This document shows, one piece after another, positions 54,074 to 63,017 of a stretch of DNA of 64,000 nt (positions are counted from its first letter, which is position 1; every line of letters starts with the position of its first letter). Origin of the DNA: Desulfuromonadales bacterium (GTDB lineage: Bacteria; Desulfobacterota; Desulfuromonadia; Desulfuromonadales; BM103); NCBI GenBank assembly GCA_030145205.1, contig JAQYVZ010000001.1:1-64000 (forward strand). The letters are read 5' to 3'. The translations under genes and the position numbers were made by a program. The notes beneath the pieces are model-generated. The model was not told where the DNA came from. It ran no database searches and was given only the letters and a program-made list of their open reading frames with translations.

Positions 54074-55240
54074 TCAGTCACAAAGAGAACTGATGTCTTT
54101 CACTATAGGCTTCAAAACCATTGACCAATCGAAATGCTCTGCTGCGTAAGCATGCATCTGTTCTGCATATTCCGAATGATTGCGTTGCAGTTCGTCATAA
54201 AATCCAACCACCGCCTCAACATCAACAGGGGTTTCATCAGCGGCAATCCTGAAGACCGGTGGAAAATCGCTAGGGAATCCTGGATCAATTGTCGAAGTCA
54301 CGAAGGGGATCCCTCGGGCACAATACTCCCTGTTCTTCAAATCGGAATTCGCCGCAATCCCCACTCTGTGCCAGGCAAGGTTGCCAATACACACATCAGC
54401 CTGGTCAAACAGGGCATCAAGCTTTCCCCCATCCTGATTGCCGCAAAACTCGACAACTTCATCCAACTCTAACGCCACCACAAGTTCTTTGAGGCTCTCC
54501 ATTTCATTCCCAACGCCAGCGATCAGGAATTTCAGTTTTTTTTCTCTATTAACACTGAGATAATCACTTAAGCCTCTGATAAACCTATCATAGCCAGTCC
54601 ATTCACTCAGATGTGCAACCCCTAAAAACCTTATTTCATCATTCTCAGAAGCCACCTTTTCAACACATTTCACATCATCGATATTTATGCCATTATCAAT
54701 TTTTATCGTTTCAATACCAAGGATCTTCTTTTCATCTGAAAATGTAACTATTTTGTTGATGAATAATTTAAGTGCACTTCTAAAAACTTTCTCTCTCCGC
54801 AACACCTCCGGGTAGGCCTTTAGCTCATTATCATATGGCCACGTTGGTATCTCTAAAAGAGAGCATGTAACGTTTGGCAATTTAGAAATTCTATATAAAA
54901 GCCAAAGGTTATAATAATTCATCAGAGGCTTTCTGACATAAACCACAACTCGACTATTGTTCCCTATTGCTTCGCGGAAACAACTTAAGAGATCTATACA
55001 AAAGAGAGGGAGGAAGCTGCGGACAGCATTCCTCAACCTGAATTTTATAGATTCTATATAACCAGGGTCCCCTTTTAAATCAGTTTCATCGTGTTGACAG
55101 GGCGTATCAACGAACACCACTTCGAACCCATTTTTTTCGAACCCTTTGATTTGCCCCAAAACCTTTTTCTTCACACCGAGAAAACGTGTCTTTTCTAAAT
55201 TCAGCCCGGGAGCAACATATAGGATTTTCTTGGTATTCAT
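54074..55240 (-). CDS. GT4-like glycosyltransferase
   Basis: About 388 residues from the ATG at 55240 (an in-frame GTG at 55255 is possible). It begins KKILYVAPGLNLEKTRFLGV. The C-terminal half has IRFLGVAHLSEWTGYDRFIR, LKFLIAGVGNEMESL and VCIGNLAWHRVGIAANSDLK, placing it with GT-B transferases. The coding sequence is AT-rich, standing out from the core genes. Substrate unknown. Confidence 0.78.
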   Translation of the reverse strand: MNTKKILYVAPGLNLEKTRFLGVKKKVLGQIKGFEKNGFEVVFVDTPCQHDETDLKGDPGYIESIKFRLRNAVRSFLPLFCIDLLSCFREAIGNNSRVVVYVRKPLMNYYNLWLLYRISKLPNVTCSLLEIPTWPYDNELKAYPEVLRREKVFRSALKLFINKIVTFSDEKKILGIETIKIDNGINIDDVKCVEKVASENDEIRFLGVAHLSEWTGYDRFIRGLSDYLSVNREKKLKFLIAGVGNEMESLKELVVALELDEVVEFCGNQDGGKLDALFDQADVCIGNLAWHRVGIAANSDLKNREYCARGIPFVTSTIDPGFPSDFPPVFRIAADETPVDVEAVVGFYDELQRNHSEYAEQMHAYAAEHFDWSMVLKPIVKDISSLCD

Positions 55241-55294
55241 TTCAGCACAGCTCACCTTGACCTTGCAGTATTCGTTTCAATACATTGCAGGTCG

Positions 55295-56029
55295 TCATGC
55301 AAAACAAACCGGGACAAAGTCTTTATGTTTTCGACCAGACATGACTGGTCGAAGAGGTACGTGCTCTCGCGATCGGGTTCTATCCTCGTAAACATAGAGC
55401 TGATATTTGTCATCAAACATATCCGAAGAAAAAACCTTCACTTCGCGAAACACTTGACTGAATCTCTCCATATAATCAACCCCAGGGGCTCTGCAATGGT
55501 ATTCCTCCTCAGGATTTGGTTCAGGATACTCAACTGTTTCAACTGCAACAATTGGAACAGGCAAAACAGCAATCCCGCCAGGCCTAAGTATCCTGTAAAT
55601 TTCTTTCATCGCTTCAATATCATCAGGGATATGTTCCAGCACATGTGAGGCAAAGACAAAGTCATAAGAGCTATCTGCAAATGGCATGCACTGAAGATCG
55701 ACTTTGTAATCAACACCCTCCATAGATAAATCAGCCGTTTCGTAATCACCGAATTGAGCAGAAAAGAATTCTGAGAACATTTTTTCTGGAGCGAAATGCA
55801 ACATTTTCATAGTTGCAGTATCCAATTGCTTCATTAGTTCCCGCAGAACAAGGATCTGCAAACGGTGCCTTTCCAGCGAACTGCAAACCTTGCACCTGGC
55901 ATGTTTTCTAAAACCACTTGAACCACAAAACCCCTCAAAAGGGCCAAGATACCCACAAACTGGACACCTAAATTTCCTCTTGGCAAGTGAAAGACTTTTT
56001 CTGAACAGCTTTCCGATGGTGCTCTCCAT
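55295..56029 (-). CDS. Zinc-ribbon SAM-dependent methyltransferase
   Basis: About 244 residues (ATG at 56029; a GTG at 56065 would add 12). The N-terminal segment has CPVCGYLGPF and CKVCSS, a four-cysteine zinc ribbon, followed by MLHFAPEKMFSEFF, DLQCMPFADSSYDFVFASHV and LEHIPDDIEAM, the methyltransferase domain. This architecture occurs in polysaccharide loci, where C-methyl or O-methyl transfer is usual. Substrate unknown. Confidence 0.8.
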   Translation of the reverse strand: MESTIGKLFRKSLSLAKRKFRCPVCGYLGPFEGFCGSSGFRKHARCKVCSSLERHRLQILVLRELMKQLDTATMKMLHFAPEKMFSEFFSAQFGDYETADLSMEGVDYKVDLQCMPFADSSYDFVFASHVLEHIPDDIEAMKEIYRILRPGGIAVLPVPIVAVETVEYPEPNPEEEYHCRAPGVDYMERFSQVFREVKVFSSDMFDDKYQLYVYEDRTRSREHVPLRPVMSGRKHKDFVPVCFA

Positions 56030-56114
56030 CAACTTAACCGATCCATTCAAGAGGCCTAAATGCACAAAACCGCAGGACCATCACCTACAGATGAAGCAAG
56101 ATTTCTTCATTGCA

Positions 56115-57233
56115 TCAGAGGTTGAGAATCTCCATCAACGAAGTTCTTTCGACCTCCCAACTGTATTTTTCCTTAGCCCTCTTCCACCCACGTCTCCCCA
56201 TCGACGCACGCTCCAGGGGAGCACAGCTAAGCGATGCAATATAATCAGCCATTCCGTCAACATCTCCCTCTTCAACCAATAAACCGCAATCCTCGTGGAT
56301 CACAGCTTCAGGGATACCAGCATGCCGTGTTGAAATAACTGGCAGAGCATTCGCCATTGCCTCTAAAATAACAACGGGCAAACCTTCTTCATCTCCTGTC
56401 TCCGGGTCAACAACACTATGCTGCAGAAATATATCGGCCTGCTGCATAAGTCGCATAACATAATCATTCGGCTGCCCACCATGCAATGTCACTCTTTCCT
56501 GTAGTTTGTGCAACCCGATAAAATCAGTGACATCAGGCAACAATGGCCCCTCCCCGACAAAATCAAGGATCAGTCTTGAGTTCTCTGAGGCAGCTTGTCG
56601 AAAAGCCTCAAGTAATTTGAGAGGAGCCTTTTTAGGTATCATTCTCCCAACAGCCAGACAACGAATGTATTCTCCGCCGGTACGGTCAATAGGCTCATTC
56701 AGCACATCGACTCCATAAGGAACAATATGTATTTTCTCGTCCGGAACACCAACTGACAACAAACGTTGGCGCATGACTTGGTTAACAACGATCACACCAT
56801 CTGCCAACGCGTAATCGGCATATCGTTCTCGCCACACATCTTCCTTGTATTTTTGTGACAAATCATATCCATGTGCATGGGCATAAAACCGAATACCGTT
56901 TTTTTTTGCAAAATGAAGATATGGCCAGGAATCGTGCAAAAACTGCCCAAGAATGACTTCTACGTGATGCGCTTTCAGAAACTTCCTTAGAGATACGCGA
57001 GAAATTGCAGCCTTCACTTGCTTCGGGAGCAGCCCCTCTAAAAAAAACTGACCCGACTCCCGGGCAGTGCAAAATTCTGGGCATTTCGGAATCCAGGTCG
57101 CGCCTTTTCCCAAAACATCCCTGTCAGTGACAACAACTGTCCGACCCGGATAAAGACCTTGGATCTGCCGTTTGATGAATGTCTGCGAACGAGCGCCAAC
57201 ATATTCAGTAAATACAGCTAATTTTGCTGACAT
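56115..57233 (-). CDS. Family 4 glycosyltransferase
   Basis: A 372-residue GT-B enzyme with AVFTEYVGARSQTFIKRQIQ at the start, the HAHGYDL motif, HIVPYGVDVLNEP, CLAVGRMIPKKAPLKLLEAF, LDFVGEGPLLPDV, EEGLPVVILEAMANALPVIS and STRHAGIPEAV, a full GT4 set. An A9 run (T9 on the plus strand, 56899-56907) lies at the AKKN codons. GAG lies upstream of the ATG. Confidence 0.9.
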   Translation of the reverse strand: MSAKLAVFTEYVGARSQTFIKRQIQGLYPGRTVVVTDRDVLGKGATWIPKCPEFCTARESGQFFLEGLLPKQVKAAISRVSLRKFLKAHHVEVILGQFLHDSWPYLHFAKKNGIRFYAHAHGYDLSQKYKEDVWRERYADYALADGVIVVNQVMRQRLLSVGVPDEKIHIVPYGVDVLNEPIDRTGGEYIRCLAVGRMIPKKAPLKLLEAFRQAASENSRLILDFVGEGPLLPDVTDFIGLHKLQERVTLHGGQPNDYVMRLMQQADIFLQHSVVDPETGDEEGLPVVILEAMANALPVISTRHAGIPEAVIHEDCGLLVEEGDVDGMADYIASLSCAPLERASMGRRGWKRAKEKYSWEVERTSLMEILNL

Positions 57234-57315
57234 GATCTCAACGTCACTCTCAGCCAGGGGCGATTAAACCTGTACATGTTCGGCCCTTCAAAGGGGGCTG
57301 CCAGACCCGACAACT

Positions 57316-58533
57316 TTATCTGAAACGAGCCAACCTTTTAGCCAATACCGAGAAAAAACTTTCTTGCCGGAAATCTTCCCTGGCAAACTCTTTCCTGACA
57401 TCTGGCAACCTGATTTTAGGGGGGGCAATAAAGGGTTGCCGGACAGGAGCGCTGTCGAGCAATTCCTTACAAAACCCTTCCCAGAGGTCTGCAGCATGCT
57501 GTAAAGAGAATTTTCCCATAATGTGCTGTTTTGCGTTGGCTGCTAAAGATTTACGCAAGTCTGGATCATCAGATAACATCTTAATCGCCGTCAAGAAATC
57601 CTGTCTGCGGTTTTTGACAAGCACACCTGTGACCTTATCAATAACCAAATCCCTGACCCCGCCCTCTATATCGAGGCAGACAGGGACAACCCCGCAGGCC
57701 ATCGCATCCATGACGGCACCTGGTGTCCCCTCATAATCAGACAACAGCACAAGGACATGATATTGTACCAGCTGGTCTTGGATTTGCTCACTGGGACAAA
57801 CACCAGCAATATGAATTCGATGTGACAGACCCAGACTTCCAATACGCTTTTCGACATTTGCACGTTCGGGACCATCACCGTATAAAGTCGCCGTAATATC
57901 AGGCTGACTGTCCATGACAAGAGCCAGAGCATCAATCAGGTCATGAACTCTTTTCTGCTCTTGTACCATCCTCCCGACATATGCAATTTTGAGAGGCCCA
58001 TCGTGTCTGGAAGTTTCAGCAGGGATCGGTACACCGGAAGGAATCACGCATAATTTCGTGTACTCAGGGCACTGTATACTTACTGCATTCTTCAAGTGCT
58101 CACTCACACAGACGAGGCCACTCACCGCCCACAGCTTGTCTCCCAATACAAAATCATCCACCATAGCCCAGTAAAAGTCTTCATCGCTACGATGGCACGC
58201 GATTGTCGGTATTCCGGCTTCACGCGCCCAGCGAGCGGCGAACCAACCCGCGACAGAAAGATTGGGCACGAAAACATCCGGAGAGATATATGAGATCTGC
58301 TGTAAAATCCAGACGATTTTATCTTCGGTCGAACAGTCAAAGGGGTGTACATAACAGTGAACACCTAAGCTCTCAAGATAGTCGGCGCTCGGCGCACCCT
58401 CTGCACCTAAACGGAAGATGAGGCAGTGCACCTCATGCCCACGTGAACAAAGCTCTGGCAACAGTCTCCTTGCGTTAACAATTGGGCCAACAAAGTAGTC
58501 AGGCCTGTCATAAAAAACAAATAGAAGTTTCAC
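57316..58533 (-). CDS. Family 4 glycosyltransferase
   Basis: A 405-residue GT-B enzyme: LLFVFYDRPDYFVGPIVNAR, GIPTIACHRSDEDFY, VIPSGVPIPAETSRHDGPLK, IAYVGRMVQEQKRVHDLIDA, LYGDGPERANVEKRI, EGTPGAVMDAMACGVVPVCL and DIEGGVRDLV. A GTG start follows AGGC. The tail beyond residue 370 is basic. About 150 bp without a gene separate it from the TupA-like gene upstream. Confidence 0.9.
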   Translation of the reverse strand: MKLLFVFYDRPDYFVGPIVNARRLLPELCSRGHEVHCLIFRLGAEGAPSADYLESLGVHCYVHPFDCSTEDKIVWILQQISYISPDVFVPNLSVAGWFAARWAREAGIPTIACHRSDEDFYWAMVDDFVLGDKLWAVSGLVCVSEHLKNAVSIQCPEYTKLCVIPSGVPIPAETSRHDGPLKIAYVGRMVQEQKRVHDLIDALALVMDSQPDITATLYGDGPERANVEKRIGSLGLSHRIHIAGVCPSEQIQDQLVQYHVLVLLSDYEGTPGAVMDAMACGVVPVCLDIEGGVRDLVIDKVTGVLVKNRRQDFLTAIKMLSDDPDLRKSLAANAKQHIMGKFSLQHAADLWEGFCKELLDSAPVRQPFIAPPKIRLPDVRKEFAREDFRQESFFSVLAKRLARFR

Positions 58534-58687
58534 CCAAAAGCCTCACGGAAAGTCCTCACAGATAAGATCGGCTGGATTGAAACAGGGGTCTTTATGAACC
58601 TGACAAGGGAACGGTTGATCATAAAGATATCGACCTTCTCCATGTTAGAACCGCAGGAGAGAAACGTAGCAGTCCTCAGGGTCCTGC

Positions 58688-59641
58688 CTACTTATAGATT
58701 GGCGGCTTAAACGTTGTCCGGTCAAAATCTAACAACTGCCCTAAAGCTTTCTGACCTTCACCGCGGTAGCAGCCCGACATTGGGAAAAACGTCATTTCCC
58801 CAACATAGAGCGCTTTATCTTCCAGGTACATATCTACCCGCACATACTTGAAGGGCTCTGCCAACTTTTCCGCAACGCGAATCATTTCATCCCAAGAAGT
58901 TGGCTTCCCCCCCCCCCCCTGCTGAAAATTTTCATCGAAGCGTACAGGTATTACGGTTCCTGACACATCGAAGATCTGTTCTTTGGTTGAAGAACCGCGA
59001 TCGTAAATGTATTGCAACCACCGCACTTTTCCTTCAACACAATGAAACTTAAAATCTGCTGGAGGAGAGGTTTGTGATGCAGCAAGATACTCTTCAACCA
59101 GAACCCTTGGGTCAATATGAGAATATGCCCATTCCCCCTTTAGCCATCCGTATGGACTTTTTAAGGCCGCCTCTATTTTGCTCTCAACAATTTCAAAATT
59201 GTAATCTGCCTTATTGCGGACTAAAAACACGGTTCCGGAATCATGGTTAGTTTTAATCACAAAAGAATCTGGAAGCAGGTCAAAATCGATTTGTGAAAAA
59301 TGATCATGAGCTTGATAAAGTGTAACTAAATATTTCTGCCCTACACATTTTTTCACATACTCCCTGACAAGAATTTTGTCAGAGCATTGAACCACCTGCT
59401 CACATTGATCGAAAAGCTTCAACCACTGAATTTTATCATTGTAGTCTCTGCAGTGGACCAAATCCGGGAATTCTACCAGCTTATCCCAACAAAACTTATG
59501 AATGTTTTCATACAATTCATAATGTTTCTCCGTTAATGGCAAGCAACGGATATCCGCTTGCCACTTTTTTCGAATTGACAAAAAGAGCTTAGCGGAAGAG
59601 GTATTGTCCCTCATTTTCTCCAAATATCTCTTAATATTCAT
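58688..59641 (-). CDS. TupA-like ATP-grasp protein with poly-G tract
   Basis: A 317-residue protein (ATG at 59641; a GTG at 59656 overlaps capA's end). It matches the TupA-like ATP-grasp family: IQWLKLFDQ, CSDKILVREYVKKCVG, DSFVIKTNHDSGTVFLV, LVEEYLAASQTSPPADFKFH and FKYVRVDMYLEDKALYVGEM with FFPMSGC. Named after teichuronopeptide synthesis in Bacillus, the family ligates carboxylates and amines, but here the substrate is unknown. The coding strand has thirteen G in a row at residues 241-245 (QQGGGGKP). The current length keeps the frame open; a change of one base would stop translation within about 12 codons. Confidence 0.85.
   Translation of the reverse strand: MNIKRYLEKMRDNTSSAKLFLSIRKKWQADIRCLPLTEKHYELYENIHKFCWDKLVEFPDLVHCRDYNDKIQWLKLFDQCEQVVQCSDKILVREYVKKCVGQKYLVTLYQAHDHFSQIDFDLLPDSFVIKTNHDSGTVFLVRNKADYNFEIVESKIEAALKSPYGWLKGEWAYSHIDPRVLVEEYLAASQTSPPADFKFHCVEGKVRWLQYIYDRGSSTKEQIFDVSGTVIPVRFDENFQQGGGGKPTSWDEMIRVAEKLAEPFKYVRVDMYLEDKALYVGEMTFFPMSGCYRGEGQKALGQLLDFDRTTFKPPIYK
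58907..58919. repeat. Poly-C/poly-G homopolymer tract (13 bases)
   Basis: An uninterrupted run of 13 C on the plus strand (13 G on the coding strand) inside the TupA-like gene. All other C/G runs noticed in the window are 8 bases or shorter. This is the classic substrate of slipped-strand mispairing. Confidence 0.97.
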
Positions 59642-59648
59642 AAAGCCA

Positions 59649-60836
59649 TTAGGCACTATATATTTTTCTCAAAATCTGACTTATTGCCTCTTTCATCTGT
59701 CCCAACAATCTCATTCCCAATGAAATCTTTATTTCCGGAATTATGACTAACGATTCGGGCGAATACCAATAGGCCATCACCCCATTACGTAGTTTTGACT
59801 TAAAGACTGGCTCACCCCTGTCTCTCAAAACCAGCTCTTCCCTCTCGACATAGGCCTCGAGTCGAATATTTGCTGCGTCAAGATCAAATGTCAGATCAGA
59901 TTTTTCGATAGGGCGGACTCTTCCATCCCTGAATAACATGGGCTGAATATGTTCTAAGTCTAAACACCCCTCACCATTATCAGGCACTATTTTAAATGAA
60001 ACAGCCAAGGACTCGCGATTGGAAGGCTCATCCCTGATAGAAACTTTTTCAATGCGACCGTTTTCACGGACAGCCTGAGCATACCCAGCTTTAAACAAGT
60101 AGTTCCCTAACCCATAAAAAATCCATCGACCACGATACTGCTCAAAAGTCTGAATGGTGTGTGAATGGCACCCAACAACTGCATCTGCGCCACAATCGAT
60201 TGCATGACGCGCCAGGCGAAGTTGGTCTGGTGCGGGGTCATGCACCCACTCACACCCCCAATGAAGATAGACCAACAAGGCATCGCACATTGATCGCGCA
60301 CCATCAACGGCCTGCTTTAATGTTGCCATCCCAAGCGGTGCGACACCTGGGCTAAGGTGGGTGGCCAGGTTTTCGCTGTTTGTGGTTGGGCAGCACAAAG
60401 CGACAACGCCCAACTTTTTCCCGTCAACATCAAGGACGGCAGGTTCTACTGCAGCATTTATCGTTTCTCCGTAGCCAACAGTCTTAATTTGTTTGGCTTC
60501 CAACAATTCAAGAGTGTCATGTACTCCTCCGGCACCAAAATCCGCAATGTGATTATTGCTCAGGATAACCATCGACAACTCATCCAGAGCCGTATGCCAT
60601 TTTGGCGGCACCTTTAGGTTGGCCCATTTAAATGGCAAGCCCTGTTCCCTGGCTGTGAATGGTCCTTCTAAATTTGCAAGGATTTTATCCTTCGGACTGA
60701 AAACACTCCGCAAACCAGACCAGCAATTTGAAAAGTCCCCACTGAGTTCATCACTCAGATTATCGTTGGACAGACAGAAGTCACCCAAAACAACAATATG
60801 AGAGCACTCCTCTCGTTTGTTTTGGCTATCTACCAT
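59649..60836 (-). CDS. CapA-family protein (poly-gamma-glutamate/metallophosphatase type)
   Basis: A 395-residue protein of the CapA/PgsA family, a calcineurin-like metallophosphoesterase fold. Motifs: IVVLGDFCLSNDN, ILANLEGPFT, VILSNNHIADFGAGGVHDTL, VYLHWGCEWVHDP, AVVGCHSHTIQTFEQYRGRW and FYGLGNYLF. There is no signal peptide or strong membrane anchor at the N-terminus, unlike secreted CapA. In Bacillus, CapA helps make and move polyglutamate. Here the neighbouring ATP-grasp gene, translated just downstream, suggests an amino-acid or peptide decoration of the exported glycan. Confidence 0.85.
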   Translation of the reverse strand: MVDSQNKREECSHIVVLGDFCLSNDNLSDELSGDFSNCWSGLRSVFSPKDKILANLEGPFTAREQGLPFKWANLKVPPKWHTALDELSMVILSNNHIADFGAGGVHDTLELLEAKQIKTVGYGETINAAVEPAVLDVDGKKLGVVALCCPTTNSENLATHLSPGVAPLGMATLKQAVDGARSMCDALLVYLHWGCEWVHDPAPDQLRLARHAIDCGADAVVGCHSHTIQTFEQYRGRWIFYGLGNYLFKAGYAQAVRENGRIEKVSIRDEPSNRESLAVSFKIVPDNGEGCLDLEHIQPMLFRDGRVRPIEKSDLTFDLDAANIRLEAYVEREELVLRDRGEPVFKSKLRNGVMAYWYSPESLVIIPEIKISLGMRLLGQMKEAISQILRKIYSA

Positions 60837-60876
60837 TTATATGGCCGCTTTATCTTTCTCAGAAATGAATAACAAC

Positions 60877-61830
60877 TCATTGTGGGGGTTCACGAAATAT
60901 TTTTTTAACTCGTGACAAACATGCAGAGCCAAAATCATCACTCAAATAAGGAGTTTTTTGCAAACGCCTCCTTATTGAGATATATGCGTTTTTCCAAGGA
61001 TGTGTATTTGACAAATGCCATGGCTTTGATGGCCCATTATAATGTACCAGCAACGGGTTGTTCTTTGCTGCGACAATGTCTTCATATTCAGCAAAATCGA
61101 GATCTGACGTCGGTTTTGTTTGCCAATATGCCATAGTCACATTCCACTCAGGAGACAAGAATTTAAAGGATGGCCCAACGACATAATTTAGAGCACATTG
61201 ATCTGCAAAACGTATTCGGTCCGGGTGCTCACGGATAAAGGAAATCGTTTTTTCAGTAATATTTTCCTGCCTCCATTTAAGCAAGTCAATCACCATGACG
61301 CCTGAATTAAAATAGGGGATATCTTCAGACCTTTTTAAAGAAACACAAAGCTTTTTCCATTGGTCGGTCCAATAAACAGGCCTGGCTGCAACCACATTTC
61401 CGTTCAATGCCGTTCCCAGTAGCGTCCGGACAGACCCCCGCACCAGAACATCACTGTCCAAATAGAGGATTTGATCATCCTTCACATTAATCAACTCAGG
61501 AACAAAAAGACGATAATAGGCAGCGGGCCCCAAATAACTGCAATCCTTTAACCCATCGACCAACTTTATATCGAAGGCAATAAATGTGATGTTGCAATTT
61601 GCTTCTTTTACCAAAGCCTCAATTTTACGGCGCCACCTCACATTGTCTTTTTCGTAGAACAAAAAAATTTCTAAAGATTCGACATATTTGACGACAGAAA
61701 ATATAGCAACAGCGGCATGTTGCCAATAGTCCTCGCAGATACACAAGAAAACTTTATTTCTAATATCTAAATTCATGACGTCAGCTTGTTTTTCTATATC
61801 AATAAAGTGTTCATTACAATATGTTTGCAT
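60877..61830 (-). CDS. Family 8 glycosyltransferase
   Basis: A 317-residue GT-A enzyme: VFLCICEDYWQHAAVAIFSV, AAYYRLFVPELI, DQILYLDSDVLVRGS (DXD), YFNSGVMVIDLLKWRQ, FADQCALNYVV and LVHYNGPSKPW, the GT8 set (galactosyl- or glucosyltransferase type, retaining). The start may be 61830, overlapping the Wzt stop, or the ATG at 61776, which fits the conserved domain better. Substrate unknown. Confidence 0.88.
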   Translation of the reverse strand: MQTYCNEHFIDIEKQADVMNLDIRNKVFLCICEDYWQHAAVAIFSVVKYVESLEIFLFYEKDNVRWRRKIEALVKEANCNITFIAFDIKLVDGLKDCSYLGPAAYYRLFVPELINVKDDQILYLDSDVLVRGSVRTLLGTALNGNVVAARPVYWTDQWKKLCVSLKRSEDIPYFNSGVMVIDLLKWRQENITEKTISFIREHPDRIRFADQCALNYVVGPSFKFLSPEWNVTMAYWQTKPTSDLDFAEYEDIVAAKNNPLLVHYNGPSKPWHLSNTHPWKNAYISIRRRLQKTPYLSDDFGSACLSRVKKIFREPPQ

Positions 61831-63016
61831 TTTTAGTAACTTTTGTATAAGTGATCAAATCACTATCTACAAAAAATCTGGCAACGCTATCGCACCTTTT
61901 AAAAACCACATGCCGATTTTCATCATAAAACTCAGCCATAATCTCATATAAGCCCCCTGTCAGTTCAATTTCACCCAAATCCAAACAGACCGTATGCTCT
62001 CCAGGAGGGAATATTTTATAGCTGTCACTATTATTCTTCACAACACGGTAATTAATTATAACTTTTCCAGAACCATCACCAACTCTTATGTCTAAACAGC
62101 TTCCAACACCTACATCGGACACAAAAAATTTTAAACTGAGATGCAATGTCTCTCTTCGAATATAACAGAGAACATCATCTTTTAATTTTTGCTTCTTATT
62201 TACAAGTTCAGCTTCTAGCATTTCCACTCCCCCTTTTCCAGAGGGAGCATTCTTTTGTATGTTCAGAGTTTCATACACTCTGATCCCTTCATGAACTGAA
62301 GAGGTCAGTCGTTTCGTTCCTCCTCCTTGCATGACCATTACTTTGGTTGCGTACCACGAAATAAATTCCATGCTGTGAGAAACAAGAATAACCGCTGCAT
62401 TAGACATCATTTCCCGAATCCTGTTACCGCATTTTACCCTGAAAGCCATATCCCCCACTGCCAGAACTTCATCCAAAAGCAAGACATCAGGCTTCAAAAC
62501 TGCAGCCACTGAGAAACCAAGTCTTACAGCCATCCCAGAGCTGTAATTCTGCACAGGGGAATCAATAAATGCTTCAATCTCAGCAAAATCGACAATCTCG
62601 TCGAGCTTTTCATCTATCTTCTTCTTGCTCAACCCCAACACCGTTGCGTTGACGTAGACATTTTCCCGACCCGTCAAGATCGGGTTGAAACCTGCGCCCA
62701 AAGCGATCAACGCACCGACACGACCTCTCATTTCAATACGCCCTTTATCCGGCTTGATCAAGCCGTTCAGCATACGCAATAAGGTCGTTTTTCCTGCACC
62801 GTTAGGTCCTACCAACCCAAGGCATTCGCCGCGCTTCAGATCAAACGAGACATCCTTGACCGCCCAGAACTCGTCATCCCTCAACTCACTGATGTCTCCT
62901 TGTCTGCGGCCAGTAACTTCGCGCCCCAAATCCTGCATCCCATACCACAACGACCGCTTGAAACTGCGACAGAACTTCTTTGAGACACCTTCAACTTTGA
63001 TCAATGTGTCACTCAT
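61814..63016 (-). CDS. wzt: Polysaccharide ABC transporter ATPase Wzt with C-terminal domain
   Basis: A 400-residue protein. Residues to about 245 are the nucleotide-binding domain: [20 protein letters not shown] (Walker A), ALGAGFNPILTGRENVYVNA, NYSSGMAVRLGFSVAA (signature), VLLLDEVLAVGDMAFR (Walker B) and LVSHSM. The remaining 150 residues are an immunoglobulin-like region corresponding to Wzt C-terminal domains, which bind the capped non-reducing end of the O-antigen in the best-studied systems. The ATG at 63016 overlaps the wzm stop. The extension implies a Wzt of the type needing a recognition signal on the glycan. Confidence 0.9.
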   Translation of the reverse strand: MSDTLIKVEGVSKKFCRSFKRSLWYGMQDLGREVTGRRQGDISELRDDEFWAVKDVSFDLKRGECLGLVGPNGAGKTTLLRMLNGLIKPDKGRIEMRGRVGALIALGAGFNPILTGRENVYVNATVLGLSKKKIDEKLDEIVDFAEIEAFIDSPVQNYSSGMAVRLGFSVAAVLKPDVLLLDEVLAVGDMAFRVKCGNRIREMMSNAAVILVSHSMEFISWYATKVMVMQGGGTKRLTSSVHEGIRVYETLNIQKNAPSGKGGVEMLEAELVNKKQKLKDDVLCYIRRETLHLSLKFFVSDVGVGSCLDIRVGDGSGKVIINYRVVKNNSDSYKIFPPGEHTVCLDLGEIELTGGLYEIMAEFYDENRHVVFKRCDSVARFFVDSDLITYTKVTKNANIL

Positions 63017-63017
63017 T

